A DNA stretch of 64,000 nucleotides from Nocardia exalbida NBRC 100660 (GCF_000308575.1 NZ_BAFZ01000001.1:62001-126000), one strand, 5' to 3'. Counted from the first letter of the stretch, positions 44,121 to 53,068 are shown. Notes: generated by a model not told the origin, from the letters alone. Numbers and translations are program-made.

Positions 44121-44483
44121 ATGGCTGTAATCACAGGACTGAGTCCCAGCGATGCCAAGAAGTGGGGTGGCACTGAGATCACCGTGACCGGGTCGGGCCT
44201 GGCAGGTGCCAGCGAGCTGTACTTCAGGGATATGAACGGCAAACGGTATGACGTGGTGGACTACGCGGTGCACAGCGATAGCCGGATCACCCTGATTACT
44301 CCTGCGACGGGGCAGATCGGAAGATTCGACCTGTATGTCATCGTCGGCGGACGAGCGGCGACGACCCCGCTGGAGAACACCACGGTCTGGGACGGAGATC
44401 GCTTGGGCGCCACTGGAACGGCTGGGGGCAGCGTGGTGCAGGTCCAAAACAACGCCAACCGGATTTGGGTGGCGGATCGTTGA
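44121..44483 (+). CDS. IPT/TIG-domain protein
   Basis: 120 residues from ATG 44121 with GAAGGAGGGACAGGACA upstream. The protein is one IPT/TIG immunoglobulin-like fold: VITGLSPSDAKKWGGTEITVTGSGL, ASELYFRDMNGKRYD and ITLITPATGQIG. No signal peptide is seen. Third codon positions carry clearly more A/T than the neighbours, suggesting transfer or relaxed selection. Such single-domain proteins occur next to phage-tail-like or surface systems, but none is visible here. Function unknown. Confidence 0.75.
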   Translation: MAVITGLSPSDAKKWGGTEITVTGSGLAGASELYFRDMNGKRYDVVDYAVHSDSRITLITPATGQIGRFDLYVIVGGRAATTPLENTTVWDGDRLGATGTAGGSVVQVQNNANRIWVADR

Positions 44484-44885
44484 CGCCCGCTTCTGGCGCA
44501 GCCCAACTGTTCGGGCCGGGTCCGCGCCCGCTGCCCGCGAGCAAGTACGGGGACGACACCCAACCTCGGCCGGACGCCGCTTCCCAGCGCCTTGCACCCA
44601 AACCACTACTGAGACACGGCCTAGCAGCGTTCATACCGACGCGCGTAGGGCTGCGACCACCCTGGACGTCGCGATAATGGCGGGCAACCGCCGACGCAGA
44701 CCGCGAACCCCGGGCAGTTGCGTGTTATGGGAGTTGCGCGGCCCCCGCAGGCCCGCTGTCCGTAGAGCGCGTTCTACCGCCGTCAGCGGTGTTGCCCACT
44801 GGGCGTGACAGCTCGTTCAAGGTTTCGCTGTGGTCGGCCGCCTGTGCCGGCCGCCGTCGGTCGGCCGCGCCTACAAGTTTGTCGG
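44484..44885. other. intergenic region without recognised features
   Basis: 402 bases between the TIG-domain gene and the sigma factor gene. Several short frames exist on both strands; none has coding character or a ribosome site that I would trust. Confidence 0.45.
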
Positions 44886-45824
44886 CTACCAGGATTCGAT
44901 CAGCGGGGCATCCTGCCGGCGCCGCTGCCATTGTTCGGTGAGGCGGCCCAGGCGGCTCGGGGCGGCGATACCGCGTATGCCCGCGATCTTGTCGTCGCGG
45001 ATCTCCAGGATCGTGACGCCCAGGACCCGGGCCTCGAGTGTGAAGAGCACGGCCGGGCAGCCGTTGATCACGGCGGCATGGACAGCGGGAGAGCCGCCGG
45101 CGAGTTTGTGTTTGGCCGCGGACGGTTTGAAGCCGGCTCGCACCGCACGGGCGATCTGCCCCGGGTTCAGGTAGCGGATCAGCTTCTCGGCCATGCCCGC
45201 GGCGCCGTCGGAGACGCCGGTCGCGTCGTCGGTCAGCAGCGCCACCAGCCGTTCGGTCCGGCCCGAGGAGGCGGCGGCAACGAACGCCTCGACGATGCGG
45301 CGCGCGGAGGCCTGATCGACCTCGGTGCGTTTGCCTGCGGCGGCGATTCGACGCCGGGCTCGGTGCGCGTGTTGCTGACTCCCGGCCTCGGTGATGCCGA
45401 GGATCTCGGCGATCTCGGCGTGGCTGTACGCGAAAGCTTCGCGCAGAACGTAGACAGCTCGCTCGGTCGGCGACAGGCGTTCCATGAGGGTCAGCACCGC
45501 CAGGGTCACCGATTCGCGCTGCTCGGCGGTCTCCGCGGGGCCCAGCATCGGGTCGCCGTCGAGCAGCGGTTCGGGCATCCAGGCGCCGACGGCGCGTTCG
45601 CGCCGCACCTGCGCCGAACGAAGGCGATCGAGGGCCAGATTGGTGACGATCTTGGTCAGCCAAGCTTCGGGGACCTCGACGTACTCCAGGTCGGCGGCCT
45701 GCCACCGCAGGAACGCGTCCTGCACCGTGTCCTCGGCGTCGGCGGCCGAGCCGAGTAGCCGGTAGGCGAGCGAGGCCAGCCGGTTCCGGCTGGCCTCGAA
45801 ACGCGTCACGGTGGCGGTGTTCAT
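44886..45824 (-). CDS. ECF sigma factor, ECF41/SigJ-like with C-terminal SnoaL-like domain
   Basis: 312 residues from ATG 45824. Sigma region 2 is FEASRNRLASLAYRLLGSAADAEDTVQDAFLRW (quoted in part: AYRLLGSAADAEDTVQDAF), region 4 is LSPTERAVYVLREAFAYSHAEIAEILGITEAGSQQ, followed by about 110 residues with a SnoaL-like fold ending in SRLGRLTEQW. This long form is the ECF41 group, where the extension replaces an anti-sigma factor. It lies 10 bases downstream of an FAD oxidoreductase gene, the partner class expected for ECF41. Confidence 0.88.
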   Translation of the reverse strand: MNTATVTRFEASRNRLASLAYRLLGSAADAEDTVQDAFLRWQAADLEYVEVPEAWLTKIVTNLALDRLRSAQVRRERAVGAWMPEPLLDGDPMLGPAETAEQRESVTLAVLTLMERLSPTERAVYVLREAFAYSHAEIAEILGITEAGSQQHAHRARRRIAAAGKRTEVDQASARRIVEAFVAAASSGRTERLVALLTDDATGVSDGAAGMAEKLIRYLNPGQIARAVRAGFKPSAAKHKLAGGSPAVHAAVINGCPAVLFTLEARVLGVTILEIRDDKIAGIRGIAAPSRLGRLTEQWQRRRQDAPLIESW

Positions 45825-45834
45825 GCGCCCGACC

Positions 45835-47025
45835 CTATGCGGTGAGCACTTCGGGCGAGCGCTCTCGCGCGGTCGCCGAGCGGTGCCGGCGACTCGGCAT
45901 TCCGTAGGTCGGTCGGCTGATGGCCCAAGCGCTGGTCGCCACGATCGCCGACTTGACTCGCGCCGCGGGCCTGCCGCACAGGGCCCCGGCCTTCGCGCGC
46001 CCGGCACCGTCGACAAGCTGGAAGATCCCGTCCTCACGTCCGAGGCTGATGTGGTTGCCGACATAGCGCAGCGCGGTCGCCTTGATCTTGCGGCCGGTCA
46101 GATCCCCGACGATCGCGGCCGCCGCCTGCGTGCCGGTGAATCCCGCCGAAGCACACGACATCGGCAACGGCCGACCGTTCGCACCGATGACGAAGACGCT
46201 GTCACCGGCGACGTAGACATCCGGGTGCGAGACCGACCGCATCTGACGGTCTACCGTGATCCGCCCGTCGGCTTCCACCGCGAGACCGCTGGCGGCGGCG
46301 ATCGGGTGGACGGCGAAGCCCGCGGTCCACACGGTCGCATCCGCGGCGAACACGCTGCCGTCGGCGGCGACGGCCTTCGTCTCCTCGACACGCTCGATCT
46401 CGGTGTGCTCGTGGACCGCGATGCCGAACCGCTCGAAGGAACCCAGCAAGTGACGGCGCGCCTTCGGACCCAGCCAACCCCCCAGTTCGCCGCTGGTGAC
46501 CAGGATGACCCGAAGACCGGGACGGGCCTCGGCGATTTCGGCGGCGGCCTCGATCGCGGTCAGGTTACCGCCGACGACCAGCACCTTCCCGTTCTCGCCC
46601 AGCTCATCCAGGCGGGCGCGCAGGCGCAGCGCGGACGGCCGTGCGGCCACGTGGAAGGCGTGCTCGGCGACGCCGGGCACGCCATGGTCGGCGGCGGTGC
46701 TGCCGAGCGCGTAGAGGAGGGTGTCGTATCCGATCCGGTCGATGCCCTCGCCATCGGCCACCGTGACGGTCCGCCGCGCGACGTCGACGTCGGCGACCCG
46801 CGCGACGCGGAGCCGAATTCCGGTGCCCGCGAACACCTCCGCCAGCGGTCGGTGGGGAAGATCGTGCCCCGCGGCGAGCTGGTGCAGGCGCAGCCGCTCG
46901 ACGAAATCGGATTCGGCATTGACGACGGCGATCTCGAAATCGTCGGAGTGCAGCGTGCGGGCCAGATATCCGGCGGTGAAGGCTCCGGCGTATCCGGCTC
47001 CGAGAACGACGATGCGGTGCTTCAT
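45835..47025 (-). CDS. NAD(P)/FAD-dependent oxidoreductase (NDH-2-like), ECF41 partner
   Basis: 396 residues. HRIVVLGAGYAGAFTAGYLA at the N-terminus, a second nucleotide fold VLVVGGNLTAIEAAAEIAEA near residue 150 and a DVYVAGDSVFV motif near residue 270 identify a type II NADH dehydrogenase-like flavoprotein. No C-terminal membrane anchor is obvious. ECF41 sigma factors are typically linked to a carboxymuconolactone decarboxylase, oxidoreductase or epimerase gene that they transcribe. A matching promoter lies at 47058-47084. Confidence 0.88.
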   Translation of the reverse strand: MKHRIVVLGAGYAGAFTAGYLARTLHSDDFEIAVVNAESDFVERLRLHQLAAGHDLPHRPLAEVFAGTGIRLRVARVADVDVARRTVTVADGEGIDRIGYDTLLYALGSTAADHGVPGVAEHAFHVAARPSALRLRARLDELGENGKVLVVGGNLTAIEAAAEIAEARPGLRVILVTSGELGGWLGPKARRHLLGSFERFGIAVHEHTEIERVEETKAVAADGSVFAADATVWTAGFAVHPIAAASGLAVEADGRITVDRQMRSVSHPDVYVAGDSVFVIGANGRPLPMSCASAGFTGTQAAAAIVGDLTGRKIKATALRYVGNHISLGREDGIFQLVDGAGRAKAGALCGRPAARVKSAIVATSAWAISRPTYGMPSRRHRSATARERSPEVLTA

Positions 47026-47057
47026 GATTCGCTCCTGTCTGGTTCACGTGTTTCCTG

Positions 47058-47084
47058 AACGCGACAGCCCCTGAATTCCTGACA
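47058..47084 (-). promoter_or_regulatory. candidate ECF41 promoter toward the oxidoreductase/sigma operon
   Basis: On the minus strand, TGTCAGG, 16 bases, then CGTT, against the described ECF41 pattern TGTCACA-n16-CGTC. It starts about 33 bases upstream of the oxidoreductase ATG. Confidence 0.55.
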
Positions 47085-47111
47085 ACCACCAAAGTGATCT
47101 GCGTCACCAGT

Positions 47112-47138
47112 TGTCAGGAAATTCGTTGCCATGCCATC
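47112..47138 (+). promoter_or_regulatory. candidate second ECF41-type promoter, plus strand
   Basis: TGTCAGG, 16 bases, then CATC, pointing at the small membrane ORF at 47176. The two -35 elements are arms of an inverted repeat GAATTCCTGACAAC / GTTGTCAGGAAATTC (47073-47086 and 47110-47124). Confidence 0.4.
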
Positions 47139-48540
47139 AGGTCGATGAACCCTCTGTAGCGAAGGAGCGGACATCATGATCCCCACCCTGCGCATCGGCT
47201 TCGGCCGCGAGGGCGGAATCCTCCAGCTGCGCTCCACCGCCTTCTTCGAGGGCCACGGCGCCACCCACGCCCTCACCGTCCTTGCCGTCTGGATCGCACT
47301 CGGTGCGGCCCTCTGCCTGACCGGCAGCCCATACTCCCAGCGTCGTCGTCTGCACAGGTCGTGATCCGACGTGCCGGCTTCTGGTCGGCCCGGTATCCGT
47401 CGATCGGGAGACCGACACCGCCATGAGCGTGACGAGGACGGCCAGCACAACAGCGAATGCCACGCCGATCAATCTGCGCGGAATCGGATCCGTGTTCGGA
47501 GTAGGCGGTGGTAGGCCACCGAAGCCGCCGTAGGGTCTGTAGCGCTTCACCGATTCCAATACATATTCGCTCCCACCCGAATATCGGTCGGTGGTGAAGG
47601 AGAAGGTTCCGCCGTCTTTACCCCCGGTGTTGCGGTAGGCTTCGACTTTCAGATCGCAAATGAGGAGTTGGCGTGTACTCGCGTCCCAGCGGGGCCAACC
47701 GCCGGTTTGCTTGTACTTCTCTTGCACCTGGGGATCGACCATGCGCGCGACGAGGAAGACACTTTTGCCGGTGGGATAAATCGCCAATCGGTCGATTTCG
47801 CGCCACGAGAAGCGGTGGACGACGCCGACTTTCCGGACCTCGACTCCGCCCGCATCGATCGCCAGTTTGTCGCCGCGGCTGAGCATGTAGAAGTGTCCGG
47901 CGACGACGGAGACACCGAAGAGCACCGACAGCAGATCGCGCAGTTCGCCGTGCACCCGGAATACGAACCAGACGAACAAGGGGATCGCTGTGCCCGCGAT
48001 CGCCACGTTGAGATAATGACTGGCGTTCTCTCCGGTATCGGGAAAGACGGTACCGCTCTCGACCCTGCGATCCGGGACCGATTGGGCGACCAGACCGTCG
48101 ACGATGCGGATGAGCCTGTCGGTGTCGTCGTCGTAGACCTCCGACCTGATCCTTGCCGTGTTGTGCTCGAGCAGATTCCGGATACTCGGCGGCAATTCGC
48201 CCGGGTGGGGCAATCGGGCGTCATCCACCAGAAGAGGGAGTATCACCTTCCCCAGACGCAGTGCGGTCTCGATTTCCATGCGTACCGGGTCATCGGGGGC
48301 GTGCAACCGGCTCCTGTTGTGGGCGCTGAGCCACTCCGATCCGATGACCACGATGACCACGGCCGACCCGGCGATGGCTTGCACGATCGCCTCACGGAAG
48401 GGCACCCCGACATCGATCGAGTCCCTGTCGAAGAAGGTCAGATCGTCCGGAAGCTCCTTTTCGAAGGTGGCTCGAAGCCGGCCGACGAAGTGGTGTGTGC
48501 CATCTCTGCGATAGCTGAGAAATATCCGATAGCGATTCAC
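47137..48540 (-). CDS. TIR-domain protein with transmembrane and PH-like regions
   Basis: 467 residues from GTG 48540; a start at 48615 is also possible. The TIR domain is RIFLSYRRDGTHHFVGRLRATF, TFFDRDSIDVG, VIVVIGSEWL and RMEIETALRLGKVILPLL, with a Glu in the helix where TIR NADases carry the catalytic one. Two membrane segments follow (YLNVAIAGTAIPLFVWFVF; LLSVLFGVSVVAGHFYML), then a PH-like domain (LAIDAGGVEVRKVG, WREIDRLAIYP) and a third membrane segment (GVAFAVVLAVLVTLMAVSV). The last ~70 residues lie antisense to the small ORF at 47176 and look non-native. Role unknown; NAD cleavage or signalling is possible. Confidence 0.8.
   Translation of the reverse strand: MNRYRIFLSYRRDGTHHFVGRLRATFEKELPDDLTFFDRDSIDVGVPFREAIVQAIAGSAVVIVVIGSEWLSAHNRSRLHAPDDPVRMEIETALRLGKVILPLLVDDARLPHPGELPPSIRNLLEHNTARIRSEVYDDDTDRLIRIVDGLVAQSVPDRRVESGTVFPDTGENASHYLNVAIAGTAIPLFVWFVFRVHGELRDLLSVLFGVSVVAGHFYMLSRGDKLAIDAGGVEVRKVGVVHRFSWREIDRLAIYPTGKSVFLVARMVDPQVQEKYKQTGGWPRWDASTRQLLICDLKVEAYRNTGGKDGGTFSFTTDRYSGGSEYVLESVKRYRPYGGFGGLPPPTPNTDPIPRRLIGVAFAVVLAVLVTLMAVSVSRSTDTGPTRSRHVGSRPVQTTTLGVWAAGQAEGRTECDPDGKDGEGVGGAVALEEGGGAQLEDSALAAEADAQGGDHDVRSFATEGSST
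47176..47364 (+). CDS. small membrane protein, candidate ECF41-regulated
   Basis: 62 residues with GAAGGAG upstream of the ATG. The N-terminal 28 residues are amphipathic (LRIGFGREGGILQL) and one hydrophobic segment follows, ALTVLAVWIALGAALCLTG, with a basic C-terminus. Third positions are almost all G or C, stronger than in the overlapping minus-strand frame, which argues for this strand. It lies about 37 bases downstream of a TGTCAGG-n16-CATC promoter-like element. No family is recognised. Confidence 0.55.
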   Translation: MIPTLRIGFGREGGILQLRSTAFFEGHGATHALTVLAVWIALGAALCLTGSPYSQRRRLHRS

Positions 48541-48773
48541 GTACCCCCGGCCTTCCCCCGCAGGAGAGCTGCTACCGAGCCCTCGACACATGGCGAGATC
48601 TTGAACGGCCATCATTATGGCGTAGCCGAACAGAGAATGTCGGCCGGTGGCGATTTTTCCGCCATTTTTCGGATGCCCGAAACTACATCTGCGTCCCGAC
48701 CGCGGCGGCGGTGAAGTTACGCCGATCGTCGCTTCTTCACCCGGGTGTGACCGTCCGGCGAGAGGATGGGCCG

Positions 48774-49832
48774 GTGTGGCGGATATGCGTGGCAGGGGTT
48801 CTGGCGGCCGGTGTCCTGACGGTCGGCGTGGCCCCGGGAGCGGCCGATGGTCCGGCCGCGTTCGACCTGCAAGCCCATCGGGGCGGTTTGGGGCTGGTGG
48901 CAGAGAATACGTTGCCCGCGTTCGCGAACGCGCTGGAGCTCGGGGTGAGCACGCTGGAGTTGGACGTGCAGATCACCGCGGACGGGTACGCGGTGGTCAC
49001 GCACGATCGCGATCCGAATCCGGCGAAGTGCGTGGACACCACACCCGCCGTTCCCGGCGACCCGAAATTCCCCTATGTCCCGGGAACCACCTACATCCGG
49101 GATCTGACCCTGGCTCAGGTCCGGACGATCGACTGCGGCTCGGTGCCGTCGGCCGAGCAACCCGAGCAGCGGAGGGCGCCGGGAGCGCGAATACCGTTGC
49201 TCGCGGAGGTTTTCGACCTGGTGCGCGCGTATCGCGCCGATCAGGTGAAGCTGAACATCGAGACCAAGGTCGAGGCAGCCGCCCCCGAGCAGACCGCGCC
49301 GCGTGACCAGTTCGTGGACGTCGTGGTGGCGGAAATCCGCCGGGCGGGAATCGAGCGGCAGGTCACCATCCAGAGTTTCGACTTCGGCACCCTCATACGG
49401 CTGCGGGAAATGGCGCCCGACCTGCCGATCATCGTCTTGACCGATGGTCAGCCGAAGTTGCGTCCGGGCGAACCCGGCGGCTCCCCGTGGCTGGGCGGCA
49501 TGGATATCGACGACTTCCCTGGATCGTTGCAGGAGAAGTACGTCGCGGCGGCGGCCGCCATCGGCGCCGCCGCGGTCTCACCAGTGCACGGCACTCCGCA
49601 GAACGCCGGCGTCACCGCCCCCGACTACCGGCCTTTCACCACGATGGATCTCGTTCGCGCCGCTCACCGCCGCGGCATGCGGGTGGTGCCTTGGACGGTG
49701 GACGATCGGCCCACCATGACCGCCCTGCTCGACCTCGGCGTGGACGGCTTGATCACCGATCGGCCGGACGTTCTGCGTGCGCTGCTGTCCGACCGCGGGT
49801 ATCGCCTGCCACCGGCCTGGCACCGCCCCTGA
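48774..49832 (+). CDS. secreted glycerophosphodiester phosphodiesterase
   Basis: 352 residues from GTG 48774, with GAGAGGA seven bases upstream; the frame extends to 48711. A signal peptide (ICVAGVLAAGVLTVGVAPG) is followed by the GDPD TIM-barrel motifs LQAHRGGLGLVAENTLPAF, LELDVQITADGYAVVTHD and KLNIETK, holding the catalytic His pair and the metal-binding Glu/Asp. It hydrolyses glycerophosphodiesters to glycerol-3-phosphate outside the membrane, possibly for phosphate or phospholipid salvage. C-terminal VVPWTVDD and GLITDRPDVLRALL complete the family pattern. Confidence 0.92.
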   Translation: MWRICVAGVLAAGVLTVGVAPGAADGPAAFDLQAHRGGLGLVAENTLPAFANALELGVSTLELDVQITADGYAVVTHDRDPNPAKCVDTTPAVPGDPKFPYVPGTTYIRDLTLAQVRTIDCGSVPSAEQPEQRRAPGARIPLLAEVFDLVRAYRADQVKLNIETKVEAAAPEQTAPRDQFVDVVVAEIRRAGIERQVTIQSFDFGTLIRLREMAPDLPIIVLTDGQPKLRPGEPGGSPWLGGMDIDDFPGSLQEKYVAAAAAIGAAAVSPVHGTPQNAGVTAPDYRPFTTMDLVRAAHRRGMRVVPWTVDDRPTMTALLDLGVDGLITDRPDVLRALLSDRGYRLPPAWHRP

Positions 49833-49924
49833 CAGGTACGTGGACCGGACCACGGGCGCGGCGTCGATGCCGTCGCATTCGCACGCCGCGCCCGCTCACC
49901 GGCCGGACCGACAGTCGGCTGTGG

Positions 49925-50620
49925 TCAAGAAAGCGCCTTCAGCAACTCGTCGGCCACACCGCCGGAGGATGCCGGATTCTGGCCGGTGATCAGAGTGCGG
50001 TCCACGACGACCTTCGGAGCCCACGGTTCGCCCTCGCGGAAGTCGGCTCCGATCGCGACCAGCCGATCCTGCAACAACCACTCGGCCCTGTCCGCGAAGC
50101 CCGCCTGGGTCTCTTCGGCGTTGGTGAAGCCGGTCAGGGCGTAGCCCGCGAAGATGTTCGCTCCGTCTTCTCCCTCGGCGGCGAGTAGAGCCGCAGGCGC
50201 ATGACACACCACCGCCAGCGGCTTGCCGGACGCCAGGATGTCGGCGAGCAACCGACCGGAGTCGGCGTCGACGGCGAGGTCTTCCATCGGGCCGTGCCCA
50301 CCGGGGTAGAACACCGCCGCGTAGTCGGCGAGGTCCACCCCCGCCAAGTCCACGGGGTTGTTCAGTTCGGTGCTCGTGCCGATCACATGCGCTCGATGGT
50401 CGGCGTTCTCCTGACCGCCGTTGGCCTCGGGCGCGAGGCTGCTCTTGTCCACGGTCGGTACGACGCCACCCGGGGTGGCCACCACGATCTCGTAACCCGC
50501 CGCTTTCAGTTTCTCGAAGGGCACCACGAATTCCTCGGCCCAGAAGCCGGTCGGGTGCTGGGTCCCGTCGGCCAGCGTCCAGTGATCGGCCCCGGTCATC
50601 ACGAAAAGGATTTTCGGCAT
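49925..50620 (-). CDS. DJ-1/PfpI (type 1 glutamine amidotransferase-like) protein
   Basis: 231 residues. The nucleophile elbow VVCHAPAALL carries the conserved Cys near residue 135, and YPGGHGPMEDL and FWAEEFVVPFEKL (metal/partner Glu) are typical of the Hsp31-like branch with glyoxalase III or chaperone activity. It has no signal peptide. It stands alone between the phosphodiesterase and the PAS-ANTAR gene. A stress-protective role against aldehydes is the usual assignment. Confidence 0.9.
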   Translation of the reverse strand: MPKILFVMTGADHWTLADGTQHPTGFWAEEFVVPFEKLKAAGYEIVVATPGGVVPTVDKSSLAPEANGGQENADHRAHVIGTSTELNNPVDLAGVDLADYAAVFYPGGHGPMEDLAVDADSGRLLADILASGKPLAVVCHAPAALLAAEGEDGANIFAGYALTGFTNAEETQAGFADRAEWLLQDRLVAIGADFREGEPWAPKVVVDRTLITGQNPASSGGVADELLKALS

Positions 50621-50912
50621 GGTCTGTAGTCTCCTCGTCCTGAACCCGGCCGGCCGGGTTCGGTCATCGAGTCCTGTCTCGCTGGTCCGAGCGCTGCCGG
50701 ACGCCGACCCCGCACGCCGGGATCGTCAGCGACGACACTGTCGACGCTAGCCTTCCCGATCTTCGGGATACCAAAAGACCGGGTTCGCGGCCATTCCTGT
50801 TTCACTTTTCGCGCCTACCCGGCGATGCGGCGGCCCCGGTCCGGGAGGTGCGCGCCACACAACGCCACACCTCCCGCCTGACCTGGGGTTGTCTTCGGGC
50901 CATACTGGACCG

Positions 50913-51596
50913 GTGACTGAGATGGGACAACGCGAGCGGGAGACTGCACGCAGGATGCTCGGCGGTTGCCCCGATATCGGCAACTTCAGATTCTGGTTCG
51001 CAGACCAGCGGTGGGAATGGTCCGAGGAAGCCGCCGGGATCTTCGGGTACGCACCGGGCGAGGTCGAGCCGTCCACCGAACTCTTGCAGAGCCACCAGCA
51101 CCCCGACGACCGCCAGCGGGTCGCCGAGGCTCTCGCCGACGCCATCGAGACCGCGACTCCGTTCTGCACCCGCCACCGGATCATCGACACCGAGGGCGAG
51201 ACGCACGACGTGATCGTCATCGGCGACCAACTGTTCGACGAGCAAGGCACCGTGGTCGGCTCCGCCGGTTACTTCATCGACGTCACCGAGACGCTCGAGG
51301 GCAACCTCCAGGAAGCCCTCGACGACCTGCTGCCCGACGTGATCGACGCCCGCGCGGTGATCGAACAGGCCAAGGGCGTCTTGATGTTCGTCTACGGCGT
51401 CAACGCCGATCAGGCGTTCCGGGTGCTGCGCTGGCGCTCGCAGGAGACCAATGTCAAGATTCGCACGCTGGCCGAGCAGCTCGTCGCCGACGTCGTCGCG
51501 ATGGGCGGTGCGCTGGTCCAGCAACGCACCCGCTTCGATCATCTGCTGCTGACCATCCACCAGCGGGTGGCGCCCCCGGAACCCGTCGCGGACTAG
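50913..51596 (+). CDS. PAS and ANTAR domain regulator
   Basis: 227 residues from GTG 50913 (ATG 50922 is possible). Residues ~30-125 form a PAS domain (FWFADQRWEWSEEAAGIFGYAPGEVEPS in part, HPDDRQRV). Residues ~150-205 form the ANTAR RNA-binding domain: DARAVIEQAKGVLMFVYGVN and QETNVKIRTLAEQLV. Such proteins bind paired hairpins in nascent RNA and prevent termination in response to a sensed signal. A CATACT seven bases before the GTG suggests a leaderless transcript. No target hairpin is obvious nearby. Confidence 0.9.
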   Translation: MTEMGQRERETARRMLGGCPDIGNFRFWFADQRWEWSEEAAGIFGYAPGEVEPSTELLQSHQHPDDRQRVAEALADAIETATPFCTRHRIIDTEGETHDVIVIGDQLFDEQGTVVGSAGYFIDVTETLEGNLQEALDDLLPDVIDARAVIEQAKGVLMFVYGVNADQAFRVLRWRSQETNVKIRTLAEQLVADVVAMGGALVQQRTRFDHLLLTIHQRVAPPEPVAD

Positions 51597-51824
51597 CCGA
51601 CCATCGCTACGGCCCCGCCGAGCGGATTCGCGCATCCTCGGGACCAGCGCCGATTGGGGGGCGAATCCAGCGCGGCCGGCGTCCGAGCCCGTGCCGCCCC
51701 TCATCCCGCGATCAGCCGAATCGGGAAAAACAGGTATGCCCCCGGGTCATTCCACCGTCGCTCGGCGTGGCTCCCCGGGGGAGTCTGGAACGGAAGTTGC
51801 CAGCATCGTTCCGGAGAAGCTCGT

Positions 51825-52274
51825 ATGCACACCAACCACGTGAAGCACAGTCCGAATGCCGTCGGGAGCGGCAGCGCACTGGGCACGGATGACAGGCTGA
51901 TGATCTACCGCTGCGTGCGGTGCGCCAAGCTGCTCGCGCCGATAGCGTCCGGATGTTCGTCCTGCGGATCCGGCGAACTGGAGCGTGTGCCCTCGTCGGG
52001 TACCGGATCGGTCGTGTCGTGGCGGGTGGTGGATCGCGCCCCGACCGACAGGCAGGGCGGGTTGGTGCCGCTGACGATCGCCATCGTGGAACTCGACGAA
52101 GGTCCGTGGGTCTATACATCGCTCGAAGGGGAGATCCCCTCGTCTTCGGGCCGGACGGTACGCGTGCGATTCCAGCCCCATCCCCCGGAAGGCAGGTTCC
52201 CGGTCTTCGAGGTCAGTACCGATTCGCGAGGCCCATCGTGCGCGGCTCCGCCGCACCTTTCCGCGCAGGAGTAG
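51825..52274 (+). CDS. Zn-ribbon / OB-fold DUF35-type protein
   Basis: 149 residues from ATG 51825. The zinc ribbon is YRCVRCAKLLAPIASGCSSCG near residue 30, followed by an OB-like domain with VVSWRVVDRAP, LVPLTIAIVELDEGPWVYTSL and VRVRFQPHPPEG. DUF35 proteins are acyl-CoA-binding partners of thiolases in lipid and steroid degradation, though stand-alone copies occur. Here no thiolase is adjacent, so the partner may lie elsewhere. Confidence 0.8.
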   Translation: MHTNHVKHSPNAVGSGSALGTDDRLMIYRCVRCAKLLAPIASGCSSCGSGELERVPSSGTGSVVSWRVVDRAPTDRQGGLVPLTIAIVELDEGPWVYTSLEGEIPSSSGRTVRVRFQPHPPEGRFPVFEVSTDSRGPSCAAPPHLSAQE

Positions 52275-52433
52275 TACCGGTGCACCGCTCATAGGCGTCC
52301 AGGCCCACCGCATCCGTCCGGTGGCGGCCGGATTCACGGTGCCGTCGTCCCGCCGACAACGCGCTACCGGCCCTCGCTTCCAGCCTCTATCGTGTACTAC
52401 TCTTACCGATCGGAATAATTGAGGAGAACCGGC

Positions 52434-52778
52434 ATGGGACGTTTTGTCCCTCGCGCGTTGACCGCGGCGGTGTGTGTGGGATGGGGCGGCATCTGTATGG
52501 CCGGCCTCGCGCCGGCCGCCGCGGCCGCGCCCTCGATCTACGAACCGAGCATCACCCCGTGCAGTCACCTGTTCACCACCCCGCTCGAACCCGGCCGCCC
52601 CGGTACGAGCACCTATTGGAGCCCGTTCGGCACCGCCGATATCGTCTGCTACGACGTCGGTTCGCTGCCGGTGAGCTACTACCAGCGCGACCCGGCGGGA
52701 CAGTGGCACGCGATGAACCAACTGATCCCCGGCAACTACTTCATCAACATCTTCGGCTACGGCCACCTGCCCGCATAA
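52434..52778 (+). CDS. small secreted protein of unknown function
   Basis: 114 residues with GAGGAGAACCGGC before the ATG. The signal peptide runs through AVCVGWGGICMAGLAPAAAAA, cleaved near residue 33. The mature domain of ~80 residues has two Cys (TPCSHLF and IVCYDVGS), suggesting one disulphide, and a conserved-looking SYYQRDPAGQWHAMNQL. Exported small proteins of this sort are common in Nocardia and Mycobacterium. No function known. Confidence 0.75.
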   Translation: MGRFVPRALTAAVCVGWGGICMAGLAPAAAAAPSIYEPSITPCSHLFTTPLEPGRPGTSTYWSPFGTADIVCYDVGSLPVSYYQRDPAGQWHAMNQLIPGNYFINIFGYGHLPA

Positions 52779-53068
52779 CGGTGCACGCGACCGGCACCAC
52801 ACCCCCTGTGCCGGGCCCGGGTCGCTGATCGGCACCGCGAGTCCGGCAGCTCGGTGCACAAATCGGTACGACCCGATCGCTTTCGCGTCCTGCACGCCGG
52901 CTGAGAGCCCCGAATGTCCAGATCCCCGTACTCCGGATCATCGGAACGGACCGTCGAGCGGCATCGACCGGACGGCCTCGTTCGAGTTCCGTCGAGGCAC
53001 AGAGTCTTTCGCCGTGTGGCTGATGGTGGGCGTTCGGTCGAGGCGCCGGGCCCGGTAGCGTCGGTGAC

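Noticed and set aside
47137-47380. The last ~70 residues of the TIR protein as a genuine domain.
   Set aside because: Low-complexity Glu/Gly/Ala text antisense to a better-coded small ORF; kept in the CDS only because no earlier stop exists.
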